Shown piece by piece: positions 42,281 through 50,645 of a DNA stretch of 64,000 nucleotides (position 1 is its first letter; the number at the start of each line of letters is the position of its first letter). The stretch lies in contig NZ_KK211041.1 in NCBI RefSeq assembly GCF_000619885.1, positions 1-64,000 on the forward strand. Direction: 5' to 3'. Below the pieces are notes generated by a model that did no database searches, was not told the DNA's origin, and saw nothing but the letters and a program-made list of their open reading frames with translations. The position numbers and the translations under genes were made by a program. Origin of the DNA: Balneatrix alpica DSM 16621. Lineage in GTDB: Bacteria > Pseudomonadota > Gammaproteobacteria > Pseudomonadales > Balneatricaceae.

Positions 42281-42778
42281 TTATGCCAACGCTGCCAGTG
42301 CAGCTTCATAGTTGGGCTCATCAGCGATTTCACTGACCAGTTCGCTGTGGCTAACGTTACCTTCGCTATCCAATACCACCACTGCACGGGCTGTTAGGCC
42401 ACGCAGAGGGCCATCGACCATACGCACGCCATAACGGTCGGCAAAATCAGAACGGAAGCCTGAAGCGGTAACAACATTATTCAGACCTTCTGCGCCGCAG
42501 AAACGGGCCTGGGCAAAGGGCAAATCCTGGGAAACGCACACCACCAGGGTGTTTTCCAGGCTGCTGGCCTTTTGGTTAAAAACGCGCACGGACTGGGCGC
42601 AGGTGGGGGTGTCGATGCTGGGGAAAATGTTCAGTACCACCTTTTTGCCCTTGAGGCTGGCCAGGTCCAGCTCGGACAGGTCTGCCTTAACCAGGGTAGC
42701 GGCGGGGGCGGCCTGACCGACTGTAGGCAGATCAGCATTGGTGTTGAAGGGATTACCGCGCAGAGTAACAGTGGCCAT
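42281..42778 (-). CDS. tpx: Thiol peroxidase
   Basis: A 165-residue atypical 2-Cys peroxiredoxin. The peroxidatic Cys60 lies in [14 protein letters not shown] and the resolving Cys94 in ARFCGAEG, both with normal surroundings. Tpx reduces alkyl hydroperoxides and H2O2 with thioredoxin. Gene and length are standard, and it appears to be monocistronic. Confidence 0.96.
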   Translation of the reverse strand: MATVTLRGNPFNTNADLPTVGQAAPAATLVKADLSELDLASLKGKKVVLNIFPSIDTPTCAQSVRVFNQKASSLENTLVVCVSQDLPFAQARFCGAEGLNNVVTASGFRSDFADRYGVRMVDGPLRGLTARAVVVLDSEGNVSHSELVSEIADEPNYEAALAALA

Positions 42779-42883
42779 AGTGGGCTCCTTGTATGGCAGT
42801 TAAGTATGGTGGTTGGCTGAGTCATGGCGACTCAAAACAGAGGTTAAGCCTAGCGAGCTTGTCATCATTTGAATAGCTGCCGG

Positions 42884-43366
42884 TTAAACTTTTCGTCCTG
42901 CTTCAGGCGTGTCGATGGCGGCTAGCTCAACCAGATTCCAGGGCAGGTCGCGGTTGCGGTAAATGCGTTTGCCCTGGGCGGGGTAGTCGGCCACATCGTG
43001 ATCCAGCCGTTGTCCCGCTACCAGGCAGCGCAATGGTTCGGTGCCACTGTTATGTAGCTTGTGCGCCAGCCCGCCCGCGCGATAACCAAGAAAGTCGCCG
43101 GGGCCGACGCTGTATTGCTGCTCCCCCAGGGTGGCGGTGGCCTGGCCGCTGAGAATGTAGACGCACTCTTCCTCATAATAGTGGCAATGCAGTTCGGTGG
43201 AGTCGCAACCAGGGGGAATTTCAATCAGGTGAAAACCCAGCTGCTGCAGGCCAGTCAGATCCCCTAGGGATTTATTGGTACGACGGGCGTTGGGGTTGAG
43301 AAAGTGCACCTTCTCCACCCCTGGGTAGGCTTCAATTTCCTCGCGCTTGAGCAGGTAGGTATCCAT
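42884..43366 (-). CDS. Cupin-domain protein
   Basis: A 160-residue small cupin. The metal motif is LHCHYYEEECVYILSGQATA (two His and a Glu), and the second motif includes LAHKLHNSGTEPLRCLV. It could be an isomerase, dioxygenase or sugar-binding protein, and the family does not tell which. It lies 8 nt after the GST gene on the same strand, so the two form an operon just downstream of the amidohydrolase. Confidence 0.8.
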   Translation of the reverse strand: MDTYLLKREEIEAYPGVEKVHFLNPNARRTNKSLGDLTGLQQLGFHLIEIPPGCDSTELHCHYYEEECVYILSGQATATLGEQQYSVGPGDFLGYRAGGLAHKLHNSGTEPLRCLVAGQRLDHDVADYPAQGKRIYRNRDLPWNLVELAAIDTPEAGRKV

Positions 43367-43374
43367 GCTAGACC

Positions 43375-44109
43375 TCAGCTATCCGGGCGGTGCAGGCGGT
43401 AAAGCTCACGTACCCGTTGCAATTGGGGGGACAGCTGCTGACAGAGACTGTCCAACGGCTGCGGGTAATGCTTGGGCCAGGGAATGCCATATTGACTGGG
43501 GGCACACAGCGGTGCCAGTAGCGCGGCGGCAGCTAAGTCCGCCCGACTAAACTGATCTCCTACCAGGTAGCCACTATGACGCCAAGCCTGATTGAGTTTA
43601 GCCAAAGCCTGCCTGACCTGCTGTTCTGATTCTGCTACCGATTCAGGGCTGATCTTAAGATAGTGGTACATCAGCTTGCGCAGCTTGGGAAAAATCAGAC
43701 GCAGAAACAGCTTGCCGTACCAGGGCCCTTGGTGGCCAAGCAGGCTGATACAGAGGCGGGGATGATCCAGCAGGGTGAAATAGCACAGACGGCGCACATG
43801 GGGACCCAGTTCTTTATCGACATAGTTTTCCCACTCTAAGGCCTGTGCGCGGGCAGCGGGGTCGACGGGGGTAAGGGGGCGCTCACTAAAGTGCTGATCT
43901 AGGTAATCAATGATGTCACTGGAGTTTTGGATGATGTTCTGCTCATGCTGCAGGATGGGCACCGAGGAGCGTTTAGCCAACCGGGTAGTGGTTTTGCTGT
44001 GCAGCCCTGGTAGTAGATTAACTTTCTGATAGGGCAGGCCCTTATAGGCTAAGGCCCATCGCGCCTTTTCGCTGTAATGAGAAATCGGGAATTGATAAAG
44101 CTTGATCAT
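43375..44109 (-). CDS. Glutathione S-transferase family protein
   Basis: A 244-residue protein with an N-terminal thioredoxin-like GST domain (YQFPISHYSEKARWALAYKG, VPILQHEQNIIQNSSDIIDYL) and an all-helical C-terminal domain. The catalytic Ser/Cys position holds HYSEKA. Substrate unknown. The start codon is 3 nt from a perfect 11-bp stem that contains its GGAG ribosome binding site. Confidence 0.85.
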   Translation of the reverse strand: MIKLYQFPISHYSEKARWALAYKGLPYQKVNLLPGLHSKTTTRLAKRSSVPILQHEQNIIQNSSDIIDYLDQHFSERPLTPVDPAARAQALEWENYVDKELGPHVRRLCYFTLLDHPRLCISLLGHQGPWYGKLFLRLIFPKLRKLMYHYLKISPESVAESEQQVRQALAKLNQAWRHSGYLVGDQFSRADLAAAALLAPLCAPSQYGIPWPKHYPQPLDSLCQQLSPQLQRVRELYRLHRPDS

Positions 44110-44112
44110 AAT

Positions 44113-44160
44113 GCGGCTCCGGTTCGGTTCATCTAACTTAGCCGATCCGACCGGAGCCGC
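44113..44160. promoter_or_regulatory. Inverted repeat covering the GST ribosome binding site
   Basis: GCGGCTCCGGT (44113-44123) and ACCGGAGCCGC (44150-44160) are perfect complements. On the minus strand this hairpin ends 3 nt before the GST start and includes its GGAG. It may also act as an attenuator after the hydrolase gene. There is no T run. Confidence 0.6.
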
Positions 44161-44220
44161 TAGGCTGGCGGCCGCAAAAGCCCGGCAAAAGACTGTTGCG
44201 GCATGCGCTGGTTGCCGTGC

Positions 44221-45456
44221 TTACAGCTGTTGTGCTTGACGCAGTACCGCCTGAATCAGGACGTTACAGCCTGCCTCCAGGTCAGCGGGATCGGCATTTT
44301 CCACCTCATTGTGGCTGATACCATTTTCACAGGGCACAAATACCATGGCCGTGGGCGCCACCCGGGCGATATAGCAGGCATCATGGCCGGCACCGCTGAC
44401 GATATCACGGTGACTGTAACCCAGTGCCTGGGCGGCTTCACGGACGGAGGCCACACAGTCGGCATCGAAGGGAACCGGTGGCGAGTACCAAATCTGTTCG
44501 AAGGCCATTTCCAAGCCCAGTTCACGGCTAATGCTGGCACAGACTTCGCGCAGCTCATGATCCATGGCGCTGAGCACCTCAGCATTGGGATGGCGGAAAT
44601 CGACGGTGAAGAATACCTGGCCCGGAATCACATTGCGGGAGTTGGGGTGCACCTGTACCAAGCCTACAGTGGCGCAGGCAAAGGGCTGATGGTTGAGGCC
44701 GATACGATTAACCTGGTCGATAATCCGCGCGGCACCCACCAGGGCATCTTTACGGCGGGGCATGGGGGTGGGGCCGGCATGGGCTTCTTGACCGGTGAGG
44801 GTGATTTCATACCAGCGCTGCCCCTGGGCATCGGTAACGACACCGATGGTTTTGCCCTCATCCTCCAGAATCGGCCCCTGTTCAATATGGGCTTCGAAGA
44901 AGGCTTTTAATGGGCGCCCGCCCACGGGCTCTTCACCGGCGTAGCCAATGCGGGCCAGCTCTTGTCCCATGGTTTTGCCATCCAGATCCGCCCGGCTGAG
45001 GCCATATTCCAGATCGAATACCCCCGCAAAGACGCCAGAGGCCACCATGGCGGGTGGAAAGCGCGAGCCTTCTTCATTGGTCCAGACGGAGGCCTCAATC
45101 GGGTGACGGGTTTGGATGCCTTGGTCGTTGAGACTGCGGATCACTTCCAGTCCCGCCAGCACCCCGTAGATACCATCGAAGCGGCCACCGGTGGGCTGGG
45201 TATCCAGGTGGCTGCCCATGACTACAGCGGGTAGGTCAGGTTCACTGCCTTCGCGGCGGGCAAAAATATTGCCCATCTTGTCGATGCGGATGCTGCATCC
45301 CGCCTCTTTGCACCAGCTGACAAAGAGATCACGGCCCTGCTTATCCAAATCCGTTAGTGCCAGTCGGCAGACACCGCCTTTGGGAGTGGCGCCAATTTTG
45401 GCCATCTCCATCAGGCTGTCCCACAAGCGTTGGCCGTTTATTGTTATTGTGCCCAT
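44221..45456 (-). CDS. Zn-dependent amidohydrolase (beta-ureidopropionase / N-carbamoyl-amino-acid hydrolase type, M20 fold)
   Basis: A 411-residue M20/M28-like hydrolase. The metal site is built from GSHLDTQPTGGRFDGIYGVL and WTNEEGSRF, and a later His lies in VSGAGHDACYIARVAPTAMV. Substrate-binding marks include GQEAHAGPTPMPRRKDAL. The family splits N-carbamoyl-beta-alanine, N-carbamoyl-L-amino acids or allantoate, releasing CO2 and ammonia. The gene is divergent from a RutR-type regulator and carries two RutR-like boxes in its promoter, so beta-ureidopropionase of pyrimidine breakdown is my preferred reading. A dihydropyrimidinase is not in the window. Confidence 0.85.
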   Translation of the reverse strand: MGTITINGQRLWDSLMEMAKIGATPKGGVCRLALTDLDKQGRDLFVSWCKEAGCSIRIDKMGNIFARREGSEPDLPAVVMGSHLDTQPTGGRFDGIYGVLAGLEVIRSLNDQGIQTRHPIEASVWTNEEGSRFPPAMVASGVFAGVFDLEYGLSRADLDGKTMGQELARIGYAGEEPVGGRPLKAFFEAHIEQGPILEDEGKTIGVVTDAQGQRWYEITLTGQEAHAGPTPMPRRKDALVGAARIIDQVNRIGLNHQPFACATVGLVQVHPNSRNVIPGQVFFTVDFRHPNAEVLSAMDHELREVCASISRELGLEMAFEQIWYSPPVPFDADCVASVREAAQALGYSHRDIVSGAGHDACYIARVAPTAMVFVPCENGISHNEVENADPADLEAGCNVLIQAVLRQAQQL

Positions 45457-45481
45457 CGGTTGCCTCTCTTGTTGAGTTTGT

Positions 45482-45497
45482 TTTACCGAATGGAAAA
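45482..45497. promoter_or_regulatory. RutR-like box (weak) upstream of the hydrolase
   Basis: TTTACCGAATGGAAAA matches TTGACCA-N2-TGGTCAA at 10 of 14 defined positions. It is the first of a pair 27 bp apart in the hydrolase promoter region. Confidence 0.5.
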
Positions 45498-45508
45498 ATT
45501 AGATTGGC

Positions 45509-45524
45509 TTTACCATATGGTCAA
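45509..45524. promoter_or_regulatory. RutR-like operator upstream of the hydrolase
   Basis: TTTACCATATGGTCAA matches the RutR consensus at 13 of 14 defined positions and is almost a perfect palindrome. It lies 53 bp before the hydrolase start. Confidence 0.75.
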
Positions 45525-45681
45525 GGATTGCTTGGTGAAAAAATCAACAAAATGGGTTGGGGCAAACTACCAAGCTGGTGTGACAACCATACAAATAAGC
45601 GCAAAGCCAAGTGGCGTTTGGGTTTGGCCGACTCTGACCTCATGGTAAACTTGTCCAGCCCTTTTCTTATTCCACAACAGA

Positions 45682-46404
45682 GTGAGCCCTAACGTGCCAC
45701 CGGTTTCATCTAACAAGGATGCCAAACCAGGCCGTGCTACCCCCAAGCGGGTTGCCAGCCTGACCGAACAGAAGGATCGGCCCCAGCGTCGTAGTCGTAG
45801 CCGTGAGCTGAACGAGCAGAAAATTCTGACCGCAGCTGAGTATGTGTTTGCCCGCTTTGGTTATAACGGTGCTTCGGTGGAGGCCATTGCCGAACGAGCC
45901 GGGTTATCCAAGCAGAACATGCTCTATTACTTCCCTTCCAAGGAGCAGCTCTATCTGAGCGTACTGGAGCATATTCTTAACCTTTGGCTGGAGAAAATGG
46001 CGCTGCTGGAACAAAAGGGGAAAACCCCGGCTGCCATGCTAGAGAACTACATTCGCGGCAAGATCGAACTGTCCCGCCTGCACCCGGATGGTTCCAAAGT
46101 TTTTGCCAACGAGATTATCAATGGCGCTCCGCACCTGCGTGGCTATCTGCAAGAGCATCTGATTCCCCAGCTGCAGGAAGATGTGGCCCTGGTGAACTCC
46201 TGGATTGCCACAGGTGAAATGGATGCCTTAAGTGCGGAACATCTGTTTTTTATGATCTGGGCCGCCACCCAAACCTATGCCGACTTTGCTATCCAGATTC
46301 AGCTGGCACTGGGTAAAGAGGAGCTGGATGACGCGGTGTTCCAGCAGGCGGGGGACTTCCTCACCCAACTGATTTTGAAGGGAACCGGGCTGAGTAAGGC
46401 CTAA
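45682..46404 (+). CDS. TetR-family regulator, RutR-like
   Basis: Up to 240 residues (GTG 45682; GTG 45694 also possible). A basic N-terminal tail of about 40 residues leads into the TetR helix-turn-helix (AAEYVFARFGYNGASVEAIA, LSKQNMLYYFPSKEQLYLSVL). The RutR-type ligand domain has SKVFANEIINGAPHLRGYL and FFMIWAATQTYADFAIQIQL. RutR represses or activates pyrimidine and purine catabolic genes and responds to uracil in E. coli. It sits between the hydrolase and the F420 operon, and both have RutR-like boxes. Confidence 0.88.
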   Translation: MSPNVPPVSSNKDAKPGRATPKRVASLTEQKDRPQRRSRSRELNEQKILTAAEYVFARFGYNGASVEAIAERAGLSKQNMLYYFPSKEQLYLSVLEHILNLWLEKMALLEQKGKTPAAMLENYIRGKIELSRLHPDGSKVFANEIINGAPHLRGYLQEHLIPQLQEDVALVNSWIATGEMDALSAEHLFFMIWAATQTYADFAIQIQLALGKEELDDAVFQQAGDFLTQLILKGTGLSKA

Positions 46405-46421
46405 CACCTCCTGCAATGACT

Positions 46422-46445
46422 ACGGCAGCTTTGGCTGCCGTTTTT
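46422..46445 (+). terminator. Terminator after the RutR-like gene
   Basis: The stem ACGGCAGC / GCTGCCGT is followed by five T residues, starting 18 bp after the stop. It separates the regulator from the F420 operon. Confidence 0.9.
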
Positions 46446-46525
46446 ATTTCTAAATTTTTTCTTTTTAGTTTCAACGACTTCTTTGCTGATGCTGGGCTTT
46501 CTGCAGATTTTTTTAATTTGCTTCC

Positions 46526-46541
46526 TTGACCGTCTGGTAAA
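46526..46541. promoter_or_regulatory. RutR-like operator overlapping the cofG -35 region
   Basis: TTGACCGTCTGGTAAA matches the RutR consensus at 12 of 14 defined positions. Its TTGACC can serve as a -35 box, with TAGACT at 46550-46555 as -10 (18-bp spacer), so a bound repressor would block polymerase. Confidence 0.7.
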
Positions 46542-46558
46542 ACTATTTCTAGACTGGC

Positions 46559-46574
46559 TTTACCAAAAGGTAAA
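46559..46574. promoter_or_regulatory. Second RutR-like operator upstream of cofG
   Basis: TTTACCAAAAGGTAAA is a palindrome of the same type (11 of 14 defined positions), 33 bp after the first box and 63 bp before cofG. The surrounding GGCTTTACCA is also found in front of the hydrolase box at 45509. Confidence 0.65.
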
Positions 46575-46636
46575 AACTGTATAGCGATTGCACAGCTTTT
46601 GCCCCGAACTAATAAAAACAAAATCGGGAACCAGCC

Positions 46637-47767
46637 ATGCTTAGCCGTCATAGTGCCCTCGCCCTACAAGGGGTTAGTGGGGGTGAACTTGAGGATCTTT
46701 GTGCCCAGGCCGTGCAGCTGCGTAAGCAGCATTACGGTGAGCGCCTGACCTATTCACGTAAGGTGTTTGTGCCCCTGACCACACTTTGTCGTGATGACTG
46801 TGGCTACTGCACCTTTGTCCAACGCCCCGGTAGCCCCGGCGCCAAGGTCATGACCCCCGCCGAGGTGATGGAGGTTGTGCAGCAGGGCCAACAGCTGGGC
46901 TGCAAAGAGGTGCTGTTCAGCCTCGGTGAAAAGCCCGAGCGCCGTTATCAGCAAGCGCGGGATGCTCTGGCAGCACTGGGTTATCAGCGCATGACCGATT
47001 ACCTCGCCGCCTGCTGTGATCAGGTGCTGGAGCAATCCAGCCTGATGCCCCACGTCAATGCCGGCACCCTGGATGAAGATGAGCTGCGCCTGCTCAAACC
47101 CCGCTGCCTGAGCATGGGCATGATGCTGGAGACCATGAGCCGGCGCTTGCTGCAAAAGGGCGGTGCCCACTATGCCTGCCCGGATAAGGTGCCATTGCAA
47201 CGCATCCGCACCCTGGAACGTGCCGGTCGTCTGCAGGTGCCTTTTACCACCGGTATTCTGATTGGCATTGGCGAAACCTGGGATGAACGTATCGACTCCC
47301 TGTTGTTGATCAATCGCCTGCATGCCGAGTACGGCCATATTCAGGAAGTTATTATCCAAAACTTCTGTGCCAAGCCAGGCACACCGATGGCCAACTATCC
47401 CGAACCCAGCCTGGAAGAGATGTTGCGCACCCTGGCGGTCGCCCGGCTGTTGCTGCATCCCTCCATCAGCCTGCAGGCTCCGCCGAATCTGCAGCAGCGC
47501 TATGGCCACTATATCCAGGCGGGCATCAATGACTGGGGTGGCATCTCCCCCCTGACCCGCGACTACATCAATCCGGAAAAAGCCTGGCCACAGCTTGAGT
47601 TGCTGGCGGCGGCCTGTGCCGAGCAAGGCTGTCTGCTGGAGGAGCGCTTGGCGCTCTATCCGGCCTATCAGCAGCAACCGGGCTTTGTCGAGGCGGCGGT
47701 ACAGGCGCGCCTTGCCCCGCTGTGCCGAGCCGATGGCTTGGCTCAACATCAGTGTTTGGCCAGCTAA
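46637..47767 (+). CDS. cofG: FO synthase subunit 1 (7,8-didemethyl-8-hydroxy-5-deazariboflavin synthase, CofG)
   Basis: A radical SAM enzyme that with CofH makes FO, the deazaflavin chromophore of coenzyme F420, from tyrosine and a pyrimidine precursor. The 4Fe-4S cluster uses Cys51, Cys55 and Cys58 (CRDDCGYC). SLGEKPERRY, LMPHVNAGTL, SMGMMLETMS and GINDWGGISPLT are typical of CofG. The 376 residues are longer at the N-terminus than minimal archaeal CofG. It is the first gene of the F420 operon; separate CofG and CofH differ from the fused FbiC of actinobacteria. Confidence 0.93.
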   Translation: MLSRHSALALQGVSGGELEDLCAQAVQLRKQHYGERLTYSRKVFVPLTTLCRDDCGYCTFVQRPGSPGAKVMTPAEVMEVVQQGQQLGCKEVLFSLGEKPERRYQQARDALAALGYQRMTDYLAACCDQVLEQSSLMPHVNAGTLDEDELRLLKPRCLSMGMMLETMSRRLLQKGGAHYACPDKVPLQRIRTLERAGRLQVPFTTGILIGIGETWDERIDSLLLINRLHAEYGHIQEVIIQNFCAKPGTPMANYPEPSLEEMLRTLAVARLLLHPSISLQAPPNLQQRYGHYIQAGINDWGGISPLTRDYINPEKAWPQLELLAAACAEQGCLLEERLALYPAYQQQPGFVEAAVQARLAPLCRADGLAQHQCLAS

Positions 47768-47789
47768 GCCCTGGTCCAGGAGTAAACAA

Positions 47790-49025
47790 ATGAGTGGAAT
47801 CCGTGTGGAAGGGCTGAACTGGATGGGGGTGCGCCCCCAGATTGCTGCCCTGTTGGAAAAAGCCTTGGGCGGTGAGGCCCTTAATCAACAAGAGGGGCTG
47901 GCCCTGTTTGAATGCCTACCACGGGAGGAAGAAGTCCTCAGCCGGGTGGCGGATCAGGTGCGCCAACAGCGGGTAGGGGAGCAGGGCAGCTTCGTCATTA
48001 CCCGCAATATCAACTTCACCAATGTCTGCAATATGGGCTGCAGCTTTTGCGGTTTCGCCAAGCGCAAACATGAAGCCGGGGCGGAACTGCTCAGCCTGGA
48101 AGAAGTGGCGCGCCGCGCCCGGGAAGCCTGGGATCGCGGCGCGACCGAGGTCTGTATTCAGGGCGGTTTGCATCCGGATATTGAGGGCAGCCATTACCGC
48201 CGGATTTTGCAGGCAGTGAAGGCCGAGGTGCCGGACATCCATATCCACGCCTTCTCACCGTTCGAGATTTTCTATGGCGCGCGCAAGAGCCGCCTGTCCT
48301 ATGCCGATTTTATTCAGGATCTGATTGAACATGGTTTGGGCTCAATGCCCGGTACCGCGGCGGAAATCCTCGACGTGGAAATCCGCCAGCAACTGACCAA
48401 GGACAAACTCAGCACCGCCGCCTGGGTGGAGATTATCGGCACCGCCCATCGCTTAGGCCTGCCCACCACCTCTACCATCATGTATGGCCATGTGGATCAG
48501 CCGCGCCACTGGGCGGCACATATTCAGCTACTGGCGGATATGCAGAGCCGCCTCAAGCAGGAGCAGCCCGAGGCACGGGGGTTTACCGAATTCGTACCGC
48601 TGGGTTTTGTCCACTATGAGTCACCGCTCTACACCGGTCGCTCCGAGGTGCGTCCAGGCCCCACCGCCAGTGAAAACCTGCGCATGCATGCGGTAAGCCG
48701 CCTGATGTTGCAGGGCAAGATCGACAATATTCAGGCCTCCTGGGTCAAGCTGGGGCCGGAATATGCCGAGCGGATGTTGCGCTCCGGTGCCAATGACCTG
48801 GGCGGCACCCTGATGAATGAGAGCATCTCCCGCGCGGCGGGGGGCAAGCACGGCCAGGAAATCGTCCCCGCTGACATGGTGGCGATGATCCGCCGGGCGG
48901 GGTTACAGCCGGTGCGGCGCAATACCCTCTACCAGAGCCTGCAACATTATCGGGATGAAGCGGCGCTGCAGGGCCTGCACCAGCGTATTCCACTGCTACA
49001 GGTGGCATTGGGAGGGGCGGCATGA
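47790..49025 (+). CDS. cofH: FO synthase subunit 2 (5-amino-6-(D-ribitylamino)uracil-tyrosine 4-hydroxyphenyl transferase, CofH)
   Basis: From ATG 47790 (MSGIRVEGLN), 411 residues. The radical SAM cluster is Cys80, Cys84 and Cys87 (CNMGCSFC). Further family marks are CIQGGLHPDIEGSHY, HAFSPFEIFYGA and STIMYGHVDQPRHW, and GGTLMNESISRAAGG closes the substrate site. CofH moves the hydroxybenzyl radical of tyrosine onto a ribitylaminouracil, which CofG then cyclises to FO. It starts 22 bp after cofG and overlaps cofD by 4 nt. Confidence 0.94.
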   Translation: MSGIRVEGLNWMGVRPQIAALLEKALGGEALNQQEGLALFECLPREEEVLSRVADQVRQQRVGEQGSFVITRNINFTNVCNMGCSFCGFAKRKHEAGAELLSLEEVARRAREAWDRGATEVCIQGGLHPDIEGSHYRRILQAVKAEVPDIHIHAFSPFEIFYGARKSRLSYADFIQDLIEHGLGSMPGTAAEILDVEIRQQLTKDKLSTAAWVEIIGTAHRLGLPTTSTIMYGHVDQPRHWAAHIQLLADMQSRLKQEQPEARGFTEFVPLGFVHYESPLYTGRSEVRPGPTASENLRMHAVSRLMLQGKIDNIQASWVKLGPEYAERMLRSGANDLGGTLMNESISRAAGGKHGQEIVPADMVAMIRRAGLQPVRRNTLYQSLQHYRDEAALQGLHQRIPLLQVALGGAA

Positions 49026-50005
49026 GCTCTATACAACCGGGTTTTAAAGTGCTGCTGCTGGCCGGTGGGGTGGGGGGCGCCAAGTTAGCCGAAGGGCTAG
49101 CGGCCTGCTGCCTGGCGGATCAACTTAGCATCCTTGGCAATGTGGCGGATGATCAGCGTTTTCATGGCCTCTGGGTCTCGCCGGACATCGACACCCTCAC
49201 CTATAGTCTGGCGGGCCTGATTAACCGGGAACAGGGTTGGGGGTTGAAGGGGGACACCAATGCCTGCCTGCAAGCCCTGCAGCGTCTGGGACAGGAAACC
49301 TGGATGTGGCTGGGAGATCAGGATTTTGCCACCCACCTGGTGCGCACCCGCCTGCGTGAAGAAGGCTGGCGACCAACGGAAATCGCCCAGCATCTTGCCC
49401 AGCAGTTGGGGGTAGGGCCGCGCATTTTACTGCCCACCGATGATTGCATCCAAACCCAGGTACGCACGGCTCAGGGCTGGCTGGGGTTTCAGGAATACTT
49501 CGTCCGTGAGCGCTGCCAGCCAGAGGTGCTGGAGCTGGCGATTCGCGGCCTTGAGCAGGCCCGTCCCACGCCTGAAGCCTTGGCCGCCATCGCCGAGGCG
49601 GAGCTGATCATCTTCGCCCCCAGTAACCCGCTGCTCAGTATCGACCCGATTCTGGCGGTGCCTGGGATACGTGCGGCCATTAGCGCCAGCCCAGCGTTAA
49701 AGATTGCGGTTTCGCCGTTGATTTCCGGCAAGGCAGTCAAGGGTCCGGCGGCCAACTTGCTGCAAAGTCTTGGCCTGCGTGCTGATGCCATGGGGGTGGC
49801 CGAGTATTACCGCGATCTGGTGCAGGTGATGGTGCTGGATCAGGCCGATGCGGCTCTGGTGCCGGAAGTAGCCGGGCTCGGCATCATCCCCTGGTGTCTC
49901 GATACCCTGATGCAGGATAGCGCCAGCAAGGAGCGTCTGGCCGCCAGCCTGCTGCTGCGCGCCGATGCCTGCCTGAACCCCGTCAACCTGGCCCAGGCCA
50001 TCTGA
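49022..50005 (+). CDS. cofD: 2-phospho-L-lactate transferase (CofD)
   Basis: A 327-residue protein that transfers the phosphoacyl moiety of a lactyl-, enolpyruvyl- or glyceryl-PP-guanosine to FO, giving F420-0 or a derivative. The N-terminal LLLAGGVGGAKLAEGL is the diagnostic nucleotide loop, and NVADDQRFHGLWVSPDIDT and APSNPLLSIDPIL are family motifs. Overlaps of 4 nt before it and a short gap to cofC after it show a tight operon. Confidence 0.94.
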   Translation: MSSIQPGFKVLLLAGGVGGAKLAEGLAACCLADQLSILGNVADDQRFHGLWVSPDIDTLTYSLAGLINREQGWGLKGDTNACLQALQRLGQETWMWLGDQDFATHLVRTRLREEGWRPTEIAQHLAQQLGVGPRILLPTDDCIQTQVRTAQGWLGFQEYFVRERCQPEVLELAIRGLEQARPTPEALAAIAEAELIIFAPSNPLLSIDPILAVPGIRAAISASPALKIAVSPLISGKAVKGPAANLLQSLGLRADAMGVAEYYRDLVQVMVLDQADAALVPEVAGLGIIPWCLDTLMQDSASKERLAASLLLRADACLNPVNLAQAI

Positions 50006-50015
50006 GGGAATGAGG

Positions 50016-50645
50016 ATGCAAACGCTAATCGTGATTCCGATGAAAGACCCCAGCCAGGCCAAACAGCGACTGGAGGGTTATCTCAGTGCCGATGAACGGG
50101 CCGAGCTGGCCCTGACCCTGTTCGAGCAGACCCTGGCTTTTCTGGGTTGCCACCTGCCGCAGTACCCGGTGCTGGTGGTGACGGCCTCTACCAGCATCAG
50201 CGAGCGGGCCCAGCGCTACGGCGCCCAGGTGCTGCAGCAAAGCGGCAACCATGGCCTCAATCAGGCGGCAGCCAGTGCGGCGCAATGGGCCAAGGAACAG
50301 GGCTATCAGGCGCAGCTGCTGTTACCGGCGGATATCGCCCAGCTGGATAAGGACGAACTGCAGCATCTGCTAAGCCAGGCTGGCTGCCAGGTGGTGTTGG
50401 CCCCCGCCCATGATCTGGGCACCAATGCCTTGCTCACCAGCCCGCCGGATGTACTGCCCTTTTGCTTTGGTCCCGGCTCCAGCCTGTTGCATCGCCAGCA
50501 GGCGGAGCAGCGTGGCCTGCGCTTTGTGCAGCTGGAGTTACCCCATCTGGCGGAAGACCTGGATACCCCGGCGGACTTGCAACAGCTGGCGGCGGCGCGC
50601 CATGCCAGCACAGCACGGGAGTGGCTGTCATGCCTGACTCAGTAA
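50016..50645 (+). CDS. cofC: Phospholactate/phosphoenolpyruvate guanylyltransferase (CofC)
   Basis: From ATG 50016 (8 nt after GAGGG; ATG 50010 is an alternative), 209 residues with a nucleotidyltransferase fold (IVIPMKDPSQAKQRLEGYL, LLLPADIAQLDKDE, GTNALLTSPP, FGPGSSLLHRQQA). CofC activates a three-carbon phosphoacid with GTP for CofD. The substrate varies between lineages (2-phospholactate, PEP or 3-phosphoglycerate), and I cannot tell which applies here. It overlaps cofE by 16 nt. Confidence 0.9.
   Translation: MQTLIVIPMKDPSQAKQRLEGYLSADERAELALTLFEQTLAFLGCHLPQYPVLVVTASTSISERAQRYGAQVLQQSGNHGLNQAAASAAQWAKEQGYQAQLLLPADIAQLDKDELQHLLSQAGCQVVLAPAHDLGTNALLTSPPDVLPFCFGPGSSLLHRQQAEQRGLRFVQLELPHLAEDLDTPADLQQLAAARHASTAREWLSCLTQ

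Noticed and set aside
46754-47749. 331-codon frame antisense to cofG
   Set aside because: Same reason: cofG is certain from its radical SAM cluster and operon position.
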